The notes beneath the pieces were generated by a model. The model was not told the DNA's origin. It did not search any database and saw nothing but the letters and a program-made list of their open reading frames with translations. Made by a program: the position numbers and the translations under genes. From NCBI RefSeq assembly GCF_018129025.1, contig NZ_JAAEDI010000017.1, positions 1-64,000 on the forward strand: a DNA stretch of 64,000 nt, given 5' to 3'. The stretch's first letter is position 1; every line of letters begins with the position of its first letter. This document shows, in pieces, positions 44,927 through 53,954 of the stretch. Origin of the DNA: Neoroseomonas terrae (lineage in GTDB: Bacteria; Pseudomonadota; Alphaproteobacteria; Acetobacterales; Acetobacteraceae).

Positions 44927-46012
44927 ATGGCAAATCGCGTGATGCTGTTGCTCGGGACCCGGAAGGGCGCCTTCCTGGTGGATGGCGATGCGGCGCGGGG
45001 CAGCTGGTCCCTGCGCGGGCCCTTCTGCGAGACCTGGCCCATCAACCACGCCATCGCCGACCCGAAGACCGGCACGATCTGGGCGGCCGGTGGCAATGAA
45101 TGGTTCGGCCCGGCGGTTTGGCGCTCCACCGACCTGGGGGAGAGCTGGACGCATTCCAGTGCCGGCCTCGCCTATGCCGAGGGAGAAACGCCGATCAAAT
45201 CCGCATGGTCGCTGGCGCTCGGCCCGGATGGCGCGCTGTGGGCCGGGGTGGAGCCTGCCGGTTTGTTCAGCAGCGCCGACGGCGGCGATACATGGACCCA
45301 CGTGTCGGGCCTGACCGACCACCCAAGCCGCGCCGAGTGGCAGCCTGGCGGTGCCGGCCTGATCCTGCACGGTATCCTTCCCCACCCGGCGGACGCCGAC
45401 CGGGTCTGGATCGCGATCTCCGCCGTCGGCGTCTTCGCCACCGAGGATGGCGGCCGCAACTGGGCGCCGCGCAACCGGGGCACGCGACAGGACTACGCGC
45501 CGGAGGACCAGCGCTACCCTGAATTCGGCCAATGCGTTCACGCGCTCGCGATGGCCGCCGGCATGCCGGACCGGCTGTACCAGCAGAACCATTGCGGCAT
45601 GTACCGCAGCGACGATGGCGGCCGCGCCTGGACCAGCATCGAGGCCGGGCTGCCGTCCAGCTTCGGCTTCCCGGCCGTGGCGCATCCGCGCGACCCCGAC
45701 ACCCTCTATCTGCTGCCGCTGAACGGCGACCAGGCTGGCCGCTTCATGCCCGATGCCGCGGCAGCCGTCTGGCGCACGCGCGACGCCGGGGCCAGCTGGC
45801 AGGCACTGCGTCAGGGCTTGCCCCAGGCCAACGCTTTCTTCGGCGTGCTGCGGCGGGCGATGGCGGTGGACAGGATGGACCCCGCCGGCATTTATTTCGG
45901 CACCAGCGGCGGCGCGCTGTTCGCCAGCGCCGATGAGGGCGAAAGCTGGTCCTGCATCGCCGAGCACCTGCCCGGCATCCTCAGCGTCGACACGCTGGTC
46001 CTCGATGGCTGA
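44927..46012 (+). CDS. BNR/sialidase-like beta-propeller protein
   Basis: The 361-residue protein has repeated Asp-box units of the S-x-D-x-G-x-x-W type: WRSTDLGESWTHS, FSSADGGDTWTHVS, FATEDGGRNWAPR, YRSDDGGRAWTSI, WRTRDAGASWQAL and FASADEGESWSCI. Such repeats make a beta-propeller as in sialidases, photosystem II assembly factor Ycf48 and sortilin. No signal peptide is visible, and no sialidase catalytic residues can be claimed. It has a GGAGGAAACG ribosome site and its last bases overlap the MoaD-like gene. Confidence 0.85.
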   Translation: MANRVMLLLGTRKGAFLVDGDAARGSWSLRGPFCETWPINHAIADPKTGTIWAAGGNEWFGPAVWRSTDLGESWTHSSAGLAYAEGETPIKSAWSLALGPDGALWAGVEPAGLFSSADGGDTWTHVSGLTDHPSRAEWQPGGAGLILHGILPHPADADRVWIAISAVGVFATEDGGRNWAPRNRGTRQDYAPEDQRYPEFGQCVHALAMAAGMPDRLYQQNHCGMYRSDDGGRAWTSIEAGLPSSFGFPAVAHPRDPDTLYLLPLNGDQAGRFMPDAAAAVWRTRDAGASWQALRQGLPQANAFFGVLRRAMAVDRMDPAGIYFGTSGGALFASADEGESWSCIAEHLPGILSVDTLVLDG

Positions 46013-46277
46013 CCCGGCCGAGGTCATCCTGCCCGATGCTTTGCGCCGCCTCTTCCCCGGCGCCCCGAAGCGGCTGGCGGTTTCGGCCGCTACCGTTGCC
46101 GAGGCCATCGCCGCGCTCGATGCGCGCTGGCCCGGCATGGCCGACCGGCTATGCGATTCGACGCCGGCGATCCGCCGCCACCTGAAGGTCTTCGTCGATG
46201 GAGAGCGCGCCACGCTCGACACGCCCCTCCGGCCCGGCGCCGAGATGCTGGTGATGACGGCGGTCAGCGGCGGCTGA
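46005..46277 (+). CDS. MoaD/ThiS-like ubiquitin-fold protein with C-terminal Gly-Gly
   Basis: The 90-residue protein has a beta-grasp pattern and ends AEMLVMTAVSGG. A C-terminal Gly-Gly is the activation site of sulfur carriers such as MoaD and ThiS, where it becomes a thiocarboxylate. It overlaps the BNR-propeller gene by eight bases, so the two are made together. No MoaE, ThiG or activating E1-like gene is in the window. The pairing of a propeller with a sulfur-carrier-like protein suggests a specific partner role that I cannot name. Confidence 0.8.
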   Translation: MADPAEVILPDALRRLFPGAPKRLAVSAATVAEAIAALDARWPGMADRLCDSTPAIRRHLKVFVDGERATLDTPLRPGAEMLVMTAVSGG

Positions 46278-46343
46278 CGCCCGCGCGAGCAACCTTGCGA
46301 GGGTCGCAACGTTCCCTTGTCCGACGACAAAGGAGGATTTCCG

Positions 46344-46919
46344 ATGCGACCGATGCCGCGCCTGCTTGGCTTGGCCCTCGTCACCGCGACGCTCGCCGCC
46401 GCCGCGCCAGCCTGGGCGCAGGCACCCGCACCGCTATCCTTCATGCAGCCGCTGTCGCCCTCCGCGACGATGGTGGTGCAGGAGAGGTTGCGCGATGCCG
46501 GCGTCTATACCGGCGCAACCGACGGCGTCTGGGGGCCGGAGAGCCAGACGGCGCTGGACCGCTTCCAGCAGGCGCGGGGCATGGTGGTGACGGGATCGAT
46601 GAACCTGGCGACGGCGCAGGCGCTCGGGATCGGCGTGCCGCGGCTTCTGCCGCCGCCGGCGGAACCGGCCGCCGGTGCGGCGCCCGCCGGATCCGCCCCG
46701 ATTGCCCTGAGCCCCGCCGCCATCCGCAACGTGCAGGCGCGGCTTCGGGCGCTCGGCTTCTATCGGCAGCAGGCGGATGGGCTGTGGGGCGCCGGCACCC
46801 AGGCGGCGCTCGAACGGTTCCAGCGCGGCCGCGGACTGGAGCCGAACGGCCAGATCAACCCGACCACGGCGCAGGCGCTGGGGCTGAACCCCAGCAACCT
46901 CGAAGCGCCGGCGCGGTAG
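46344..46919 (+). CDS. Secreted protein with two peptidoglycan-binding domains
   Basis: The 191-residue protein starts at the ATG after AAGGAGG, with a signal peptide (RLLGLALVTATLAAAAPAWA). It has two PG_binding_1 repeats: VVQERLRDAGVYTGATDGVW to ALDRFQQARG (about residues 45-75), and NVQARLRALGFYRQQADGLW to ALERFQRGRGLEPNGQIN (about 130-165), joined by an Ala/Pro linker. It binds the cell wall in the periplasm and has no catalytic domain. A TTGCGA/TCGCAA dyad lies about 40 bases upstream. The gene is single and convergent with the amidase gene. Confidence 0.88.
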   Translation: MRPMPRLLGLALVTATLAAAAPAWAQAPAPLSFMQPLSPSATMVVQERLRDAGVYTGATDGVWGPESQTALDRFQQARGMVVTGSMNLATAQALGIGVPRLLPPPAEPAAGAAPAGSAPIALSPAAIRNVQARLRALGFYRQQADGLWGAGTQAALERFQRGRGLEPNGQINPTTAQALGLNPSNLEAPAR

Positions 46920-46994
46920 TCTGCGCGGTCAGAGCGGCGACTGCGCCCGACAGGGATTGGAGCGGCGCTTCCGCTGCTTGCCCGAAGGTATGAT

Positions 46995-47215
46995 CGGAGA
47001 GGGGCGCTGCCCCTCTCCGAACCTCACCCCGCCAAGCCGTGGATGGCCTGGACCGCCATCATCTGGTGCGGGGCGCGAAGGCCCATGCTGCTGATCTCAA
47101 AGGCCCTCCGTGCGCGGAGCCTTACGACGACCGTGTTCCGACCCTGCGCGCGCAATGCCAGGTCGCGGTTTGCAAAGGCCCTTCGGGCTTTGCTGAGGTG
47201 AAACTCCTCCAGCGG
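46995..47215 (+). repeat. Composite two-hairpin repeat, full copy 3
   Basis: This 221-bp copy lies between convergent genes. Left: an 11-bp hairpin CGGAGAGGGGC/GCCCCTCTCCG (46995-47019), a linker, then CCAAGCC/GGCCTGG (47032-47050) and a tail related to that of copy 2. Right: hairpin GCAAAGGCC/GGGCTTTGC (47172-47193, one bulge) preceded by the tail and followed by a decayed terminal hairpin (CTCCTCC at 47204). It fills the 323-bp gap after the peptidoglycan-binding gene. No coding sequence is convincing here. Confidence 0.75.
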
Positions 47216-47242
47216 CGAGCGCAACCCGGCGAGGCAACGGCC

Positions 47243-48664
47243 TCAGCCCATCCGCGCCCAGAGCTGCTTCGACAGCGTGCCCAGCCGATCCTCGATCGCG
47301 ATCATCGCGTCCACCACCAGGTCTTCCCGCCAGCGGCGCCCGAGGATCTGCACGCCGACCGGCTTCGGGCCGTCCGGGAATTCCCCGAGCCGCGCGGGCA
47401 CGTTCCCCGCCGGCAGGCCGAGATAGTTGCCGAGTGTGGACCAGAACGCCTGGCCGATGGTCTCCCGCAATCCTTCGGGGCCCTCCGCGTCACGCCCCGG
47501 CGCATAGAAGGGCTGCGGGAAGAAGGGCGAGAGGAACAGCGGGTACTTCTCCATCAATACCGACCATTGCCGCGCGTAGAAGGTCCTGCGGGCCAGCATC
47601 GCCAGCATCTCGGTCATCCCGACCGTCGGCGTGCGGCGGTAGTTCTGCTCAAAGACGCCGGCGATGGCGGGCGAGCCATACTTCGCGATGTCGTCGGCCA
47701 TCAGGTGGTAGCTCTCGGTCATCAAAGCCGAGCGTCCTTCGAAGGCGATCTCGCGGAGCGAAGGCGGCGTGACCTCCTCGACGACGTAGCCGGCGTCGGT
47801 CAGCGCGGCGCGGGCGTCGAGCAACGCCTTCTCCACCTCCGGATGCAGCGGCAGGTCCGGCGCTTCAAGGCTGAAGCCGACCTTGACCGGGCCATCCAGC
47901 GTCGGGCCGCGCCACGGCAGGGGCACATGGAATGGGTCGCGCGCATCGGGGGCGACCATCGCGGGCATGGACAGATGCAGATCCCGCGCCGACCGCGCCA
48001 GCAGCCCCTGGGCCGACATCTGCTGCGCCAGGATGCCGCGCTCGGCCGTCTGCGAGGGGTTGTAGACCGCGACGCGCCCAACGCCCGGCTTCACGGTCAC
48101 GACGCCATTGCCGGCGGCTGGGAACCGCAGCGAGCCGCCGATGTCGTTGCCATGCGCCAGCGCGCCGATGCCGGCCGCGACCGCCGAGCCTGCGCCACCG
48201 GACGACCCGCCCGCGCTGACATGCTTGCCCCAGGGGTTCCATGTCTTGCCGAACAGCGGATTGTCGGTCTCGCAGCGGCGGGAGAATTCCGGGACATTCG
48301 TCCGGCCGATCACGACGGCGCCCGCACCCAGCAGGTTCTTCACCAGCGGTGCGTCGCCCGGCGCGATCAGGTCCTTGAAGGCGACGACGCCATTCGAGCT
48401 CGCCTCGCCCTGCTGATCGATGTTGATCTTGATGGTGATGGGCACGCCATGCAGCGGCCCCTTCGGGCCCTTCGTGGCATCCAGCGCCTTCGCGCGCTCC
48501 AACGCCGAGGCCGAGAGGTCGGTGACGACGGCATTGAGCGCGGGGTTGACCGCATGCATCCGCTCGACGGCGGACGCGACCGCCTCGGCGGCGCTCACCT
48601 CTCCCGACTGGATCAGGGCGCTGAGTTCGGTGGCGGAGTGCTGCCAGAGGGGCGAGGATGTCAC
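47243..48664 (-). CDS. Amidase, amidase-signature family
   Basis: The 473-residue protein starts with GTG and has the Ser-Ser-Lys triad: Lys79 in VPITIKINIDQ, Ser154 in AGGSSGGAGSAVAAG and nucleophile Ser178 in DIGGSLRFPA. The enzyme hydrolyses amide bonds in the cytoplasm; the family covers indoleacetamide hydrolases, GatA and many others. No GatB or GatC partner is adjacent, so a degradative amidase is more likely. The ribosome site (AAGGG) is weak. Substrate is unassigned. Confidence 0.92.
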   Translation of the reverse strand: MTSSPLWQHSATELSALIQSGEVSAAEAVASAVERMHAVNPALNAVVTDLSASALERAKALDATKGPKGPLHGVPITIKINIDQQGEASSNGVVAFKDLIAPGDAPLVKNLLGAGAVVIGRTNVPEFSRRCETDNPLFGKTWNPWGKHVSAGGSSGGAGSAVAAGIGALAHGNDIGGSLRFPAAGNGVVTVKPGVGRVAVYNPSQTAERGILAQQMSAQGLLARSARDLHLSMPAMVAPDARDPFHVPLPWRGPTLDGPVKVGFSLEAPDLPLHPEVEKALLDARAALTDAGYVVEEVTPPSLREIAFEGRSALMTESYHLMADDIAKYGSPAIAGVFEQNYRRTPTVGMTEMLAMLARRTFYARQWSVLMEKYPLFLSPFFPQPFYAPGRDAEGPEGLRETIGQAFWSTLGNYLGLPAGNVPARLGEFPDGPKPVGVQILGRRWREDLVVDAMIAIEDRLGTLSKQLWARMG

Positions 48665-48738
48665 GGATGGATAGCCCTTGCTGCGGTGGACCCGCTATCC
48701 GTGCATGCCCGCGCGCGCCCGGCAATGCGCCCTGGCGA

Positions 48739-49107
48739 TCAGTGCAGGGTGAACACCCCGTTGGCGTAGCGAAGTTCGGCCGCCCGCGTCAGCGCCGCCG
48801 AAGCCACCCGAACCGAATGCAGCGGCCCGTCGATTTCCCGCCGCCAGAAATCAAGGAAGCGGCTCAGCTCAGGGAAGGCCGGCGCCAGATCCACCTTCTG
48901 CCACAGGAAGGCCTGCAGCACATGGGGATGGTCTGGCAGGTGGTACAGCAGCTCGGCGGTGGTCATCCGCCAGTCGGGAATGCGAAGGATCGGTTCCAGT
49001 CCCTGCAGCACCGTGGTTGGCCCTTTCACAGAAGGCTTCGTCATCCAGCAACGCCGCCTCGCCAAGGCGGGTTTCGTCATCAGCATGACATGTGCGGCGC
49101 AGTACAT
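48739..49107 (-). CDS. usg: Usg-family protein
   Basis: The 122-residue frame contains the Usg signature over its C-terminal 75 residues: MTTAELLYHLPDHPHVLQAF, LAPAFPELSRFLDFWRREID and GPLHSVRVASAALTRAAELR. The true start may be the ATG at 49044 (MTKPSVKGPTTVLQ), as the first 21 residues look unlike the family. The family is named after a gene upstream of a tRNA pseudouridine synthase and has no settled function. It is divergent from groESL, with the CIRCE region between. Confidence 0.85.
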   Translation of the reverse strand: MYCAAHVMLMTKPALARRRCWMTKPSVKGPTTVLQGLEPILRIPDWRMTTAELLYHLPDHPHVLQAFLWQKVDLAPAFPELSRFLDFWRREIDGPLHSVRVASAALTRAAELRYANGVFTLH

Positions 49108-49136
49108 CGCAAGAAAAATCGTTTACGATCAGGATA

Positions 49137-49163
49137 TTAGCACTCTCACTCCGTGAGTGCTGC
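49137..49163. promoter_or_regulatory. CIRCE operator 1 (HrcA site)
   Basis: TTAGCACTC, nine bases, GAGTGCTGC: the left arm is the consensus CIRCE arm exactly, the right arm differs at the last two bases. HrcA repressor binds CIRCE upstream of heat-shock genes. This copy lies upstream of the -35 hexamer of groES. Confidence 0.9.
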
Positions 49164-49170
49164 CGAGCGC

Positions 49171-49198
49171 TTGACGCCGGCCAGGACGGGGCTTAGAT
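49171..49198 (+). promoter_or_regulatory. groESL promoter
   Basis: TTGACG at 49171-49176 and TTAGAT at 49193-49198 are separated by 16 bases, or TAGATC one base on with 17. This places the transcript start inside the second CIRCE. The -35 hexamer fits the housekeeping sigma; a heat-shock sigma could also use it. Two CIRCE sites bracket it. Confidence 0.65.
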
Positions 49199-49200
49199 CG

Positions 49201-49227
49201 CTGGCACTCCTCTGGGGGGAGTGCTAG
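49201..49227. promoter_or_regulatory. CIRCE operator 2 (HrcA site)
   Basis: CTGGCACTC, nine bases, GAGTGCTAG. The arms keep the GCACTC/GAGTGC core of CIRCE with changes only at the outer ends. Its position just downstream of the -10 means HrcA binding would block initiation and also lie in the leader of the transcript. It is 80 bases before groES. Confidence 0.88.
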
Positions 49228-49306
49228 CGGCCGGTGCGCTCCGGCGATCGGCCAGGCTTCCCAGGGCGAGCCGTCACCAACCCGAGGCTCTCAGGAGAGG
49301 ACACTC

Positions 49307-49597
49307 ATGAACTTCCGTCCCCTGCACGACCGCGTTCTCGTTCGCCGCGTCACCGCGGAAGAGAAGACCGCCGGCGGCATCATCATTCCCGACACCGCCA
49401 AGGAAAAGCCGCAGGAAGGCGAGATCGTCTCCGTCGGCACCGGCACCGTGAACGAGAAGGGCGAGGTTCGCCCGCTCGACGTGAAGGCCGGCGACCGCAT
49501 CCTTTTCGGCAAGTGGTCGGGCACCGAGGTGAAGCTCAATGGTGAGGAACTCCTCATCATGAAGGAGAGCGACATCATGGGCGTGCTGGCTGCCTGA
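49307..49597 (+). CDS. groES: Co-chaperonin GroES
   Basis: The 96-residue protein is a full-length Gro[16 protein letters not shown] at the start, the mobile loop [18 protein letters not shown], and [20 protein letters not shown]. It caps the GroEL cavity during ATP-driven folding. It has a strong ribosome site (AGGAGAGGA) and is under the double-CIRCE promoter. groEL follows after 47 bases. Confidence 0.98.
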   Translation: MNFRPLHDRVLVRRVTAEEKTAGGIIIPDTAKEKPQEGEIVSVGTGTVNEKGEVRPLDVKAGDRILFGKWSGTEVKLNGEELLIMKESDIMGVLAA

Positions 49598-49638
49598 GGC
49601 GCCGCGCTCCCTCGATCGCAATTCAATCGCAAAGGTAA

Positions 49639-51285
<1,647 letters not shown>

Positions 51286-51311
51286 TCGGGTCTTCCCGGT
51301 CCGAAGCAGGG

Positions 51312-51343
51312 AGGGCGGTCCTTCGGGACCGCCCTTTCTTTTT
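51312..51343 (+). terminator. Rho-independent terminator of groESL
   Basis: AGGGCGGTCC (51312-51321), loop TTCG, GGACCGCCCT (51326-51335) and then a T-rich run to 51343 form a perfect 10-bp stem with a UUCG tetraloop and U tract, 26 bases after the groEL stop. It is the clearest intrinsic terminator in the window. Confidence 0.93.
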
Positions 51344-51374
51344 GCCGACTGCCCGGCCGGCTCCCGGCAGTGAT

Positions 51375-51476
51375 CGGAGTAGGGGTCTGCCCTCCTCTTT
51401 CACCGCGAAGCAGTGCTTCGCGCCCGCCAGGATGCTGGACATCCTGGACCGCAAGCTTCTGCCACCGGGCGCAACA
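51375..51476 (+). repeat. Composite repeat, left half only
   Basis: A decayed first hairpin (GGAGTAGGGG to CCCTCCTC, 51376-51397), an inserted 8-bp hairpin CGCGAAGC/GCTTCGCG (51404-51422), then the perfect second hairpin CCAGGATG/CATCCTGG (51427-51447) and the tail ACCGCAAGCTTCTGCCACCG. It is the left half of the element, between the groEL terminator and a Bug gene. The right half is absent; core-like sequence fades out before the Bug start. The remainder of this 306-bp gap shows nothing else. Confidence 0.75.
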
Positions 51477-51591
51477 GTCGCGCGCTTGTCGCAGCGCACA
51501 CGGTTAGTCTCCGCGGCCGATTCATTCCGCTATGGCCATACCTCGCGTTGGTGCTAAGGGAGCGGCCCAAAAAAACCCACGGGACCGTCCA

Positions 51592-52572
51592 ATGAAGCGC
51601 CGCGGCCTTCTCCTGACCCCCACCCTTCTTGCGCCCGCGCTGGCCCACGCGCAGGGCAGCGGCTGGCGTCCCAACCGCCCGATCACCATGATCGTCCCTT
51701 ATGCTGCCGGCGGCGGCACCGACATCGTCGGGCGCGAATTCGCGCAGATCCTCTCGCAGAAGCTCGGCCAGTCCGTGGTGGTGGACAATCGCGGCGGCGC
51801 CGGCGGCAACATCGGCACGACGCAGGCGGTGCGTGCGCGGCCCGATGGCTACACCTTCCTCTACGCCGTCTCCTCCAACGTCGTCATCAACCCGCACGTC
51901 TATCGCACCGCGCAGCGGGAAGACCCTGCACTGGTGCTGATCCCTGCAGGTATCCTCGCCAACTACCAATACATCCTGGTCGCCAATCCGCGCTTCGAGG
52001 CGACGAACATCCAGCAGTTGATCGCGCTGGCGAAGCAGCAGCCCGGCCGCATCACCTTCAGCCACTCCGGCAATGGCGGAAACAACCACCTGGCCGGCAA
52101 GCTGCTCGCGAAGATGGCGGATATCGAGCTGAACGACGTCGCCTACCGCGGCACCGCGCCCGCGCTGATGGATGCGGTGAACGGCACGGTGCAGTTCAAC
52201 GTCTCCTCCCCTCCGCCGGCGATTCCGCTGGTGCGCGAAGGACAGTTGCGGGCCATCGCCGTCACCGGCGCGCAGCGTTCGCCCGCCTTCCCCGATGTAC
52301 CGACGGTCGCCGAGCAGGGCCTGCCGGGCTACGCCGTCACCGGCTGGCACGGTGCCTTCTTCCCGCCCGGCACGCCGGCGGAACCGGTCGCCGCGCTGCG
52401 TACCGCCGCCGCCGAGATCGCTGCCATGCCCATCTTCCATGAGAAGCTCGGCCGCGACGGGCTGGAACCGCTTGCCGCACCGGTCAGCCCCGAAGCCTTC
52501 ACCAGGCAGGTGCGCGACGAACACGCCTTCTGGGGCCGGACGATTCCGGAACTCGGGATCCGCGTTGACTAG
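51592..52572 (+). CDS. Bug/TctC-family periplasmic binding protein
   Basis: The 326-residue protein starts MKRRGLLLTPTLLAPALAHA, a signal peptide, and has Bug segments PITMIVPYAAGGGTDIVGRE, VDNRGGAGGNIGTTQAVRA, DVAYRGTAPALMDAVNG and WHGAFFPPGTPAEPVAAL. The ATG at 51592 starts the signal peptide. It is solitary, without TctAB, and lies after a half repeat. The ligand is unknown, probably a small carboxylate. Confidence 0.92.
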   Translation: MKRRGLLLTPTLLAPALAHAQGSGWRPNRPITMIVPYAAGGGTDIVGREFAQILSQKLGQSVVVDNRGGAGGNIGTTQAVRARPDGYTFLYAVSSNVVINPHVYRTAQREDPALVLIPAGILANYQYILVANPRFEATNIQQLIALAKQQPGRITFSHSGNGGNNHLAGKLLAKMADIELNDVAYRGTAPALMDAVNGTVQFNVSSPPPAIPLVREGQLRAIAVTGAQRSPAFPDVPTVAEQGLPGYAVTGWHGAFFPPGTPAEPVAALRTAAAEIAAMPIFHEKLGRDGLEPLAAPVSPEAFTRQVRDEHAFWGRTIPELGIRVD

Positions 52573-52770
52573 AATCATGCCGCGCGCCGTTTGCGTCAGC
52601 TTTGATTGACGCCGCCGCGGCAATCTGTGCCTGATTTCGGTTCCGACTGCGTCTTGCCTCGCCTTGCCGTGCCTCCGGATGCCCGGTCGCCTCCAAGCCG
52701 ATCCGGGCCGCTGACGGACAAGATGTCGACGGCCACCACCGCCGTCGGGCACAGGGCAAGGAGACAGCGC

Positions 52771-52974
52771 ATGGCGACTGGCACCGTGAAGTGGTTCAAC
52801 GCGACGAAGGGCTTCGGCTTCATCGTCCCGCAGGATGGCGGCAAGGACGTCTTCGTCCACATCACCGCCGTGCAGAAGGCGGGGCTGACGGGTCTCAACG
52901 AGAACCAGAAGGTCAGCTACGAGGTCGTCACCGAACGGGGCAAGGCCGCCGCCACCAACCTGAAGCCTCTGTAG
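52771..52974 (+). CDS. cspA: Cold-shock protein, CspA family
   Basis: The 67-residue protein is a full cold-shock domain: TGTVKWFNATKGFGFIVPQD holds RNP1 (KGFGFI) and DVFVHITAVQ holds RNP2. It binds single-stranded RNA and DNA and acts as an RNA chaperone. AAGGAGA lies eight bases before the ATG. The 198 bases upstream to the Bug gene contain no gene, and a long leader is plausible, as in other csp genes. Whether it is cold-induced cannot be read from the sequence. Confidence 0.95.
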   Translation: MATGTVKWFNATKGFGFIVPQDGGKDVFVHITAVQKAGLTGLNENQKVSYEVVTERGKAAATNLKPL

Positions 52975-52997
52975 CCCCGAGAGCGCCGCCGACCGTC

Positions 52998-53954
52998 ATG
53001 TTCACACTGGCCGAGCTCGAGGAGGCGGCGCACCTCGTCCATCAGTGTTTCCCTCCCACCCCGCAGATTGCCTGGCCCCTGCTGGCCGCGCGCTGCGGGG
53101 CGGAAGTCTGGGTCAAGCACGAGAACCACACGCCTGCCGGCGCCTTCAAGGTGCGCGGCGGGCTCGTCTACATGGACCGGCTGAAGCACGAACGCCCGCA
53201 CGTGAAGGGCGTGATCAGCGCGACGCGCGGCAACCACGGCCAGTCGCTCGCCTATGCCGGGCATCGCCACGGCGTTCCCGTCACCATCCTCGTCCCGCAC
53301 GGCAACAGCGCGGAGAAGAACGCTGCGATGCGTGCCTTCGGGGCGCGGCTGATCGAGCATGGCGAGGATTTCGACGCCGCTCGCCAGGAAGCGATGCGGC
53401 TCGCCACCGTCGAAGGCCTCGAATTCGCACCATCCTTCGCGCCGGACCTCGTCATCGGCGTCGCGACCTATGCGCTGGAATTCTTCCGCGGCGCACCGCC
53501 GCTCGATGCGCTGTACGTGCCGATCGGCCTCGGCTCCGGCATCTGCGGCTGCATCCTCGCGCGCGACCTGCTCGGCCTGTCGACCGACATCATCGGCGTG
53601 CAGGCGGAAGGTGCGGCATCCTATGCGCTGTCATTCGCCGCGGGCGAGGTCGTGATGACGAACCGGGCCGACACCCAGGCCGACGGCATGGCGACGCGCA
53701 TCCCGGACCCTGCCGCCCTTGCCATCATCCGTGCGGGCGCCTCGCGCATCGTCACCCTGCCTGATGCGGCGATCGCGGAAGCCGTGCGCGGCTACTGGCA
53801 GGACACGCACAACCTCGCCGAAGGCGCCGGCGCCGCACCGCTCGCCGCCCTGCTCCAGGAACGGGATGCGATGCGCGGCAAGCGCGTCGGCCTGGTGCTC
53901 TCCGGCGGCAACATCGACCTCGACCTTTTCCGCGACTGGGTGCTGGCCGCATGA
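52998..53954 (+). CDS. PLP-dependent threonine dehydratase/serine racemase-like enzyme
   Basis: The 318-residue fold type II protein has the PLP lysine Lys51 in HTPAGAFKVRGGLV, the Asn-containing loop SATRGNHGQSLAYA, and the phosphate loop PIGLGSGICG. It lacks the C-terminal regulatory ACT domain of biosynthetic IlvA, so it is a catabolic or racemase-type enzyme acting on threonine, serine or a hydroxy-amino acid. Its stop overlaps the amidohydrolase start by four bases, so the two enzymes probably act in one route. Confidence 0.88.
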   Translation: MFTLAELEEAAHLVHQCFPPTPQIAWPLLAARCGAEVWVKHENHTPAGAFKVRGGLVYMDRLKHERPHVKGVISATRGNHGQSLAYAGHRHGVPVTILVPHGNSAEKNAAMRAFGARLIEHGEDFDAARQEAMRLATVEGLEFAPSFAPDLVIGVATYALEFFRGAPPLDALYVPIGLGSGICGCILARDLLGLSTDIIGVQAEGAASYALSFAAGEVVMTNRADTQADGMATRIPDPAALAIIRAGASRIVTLPDAAIAEAVRGYWQDTHNLAEGAGAAPLAALLQERDAMRGKRVGLVLSGGNIDLDLFRDWVLAA

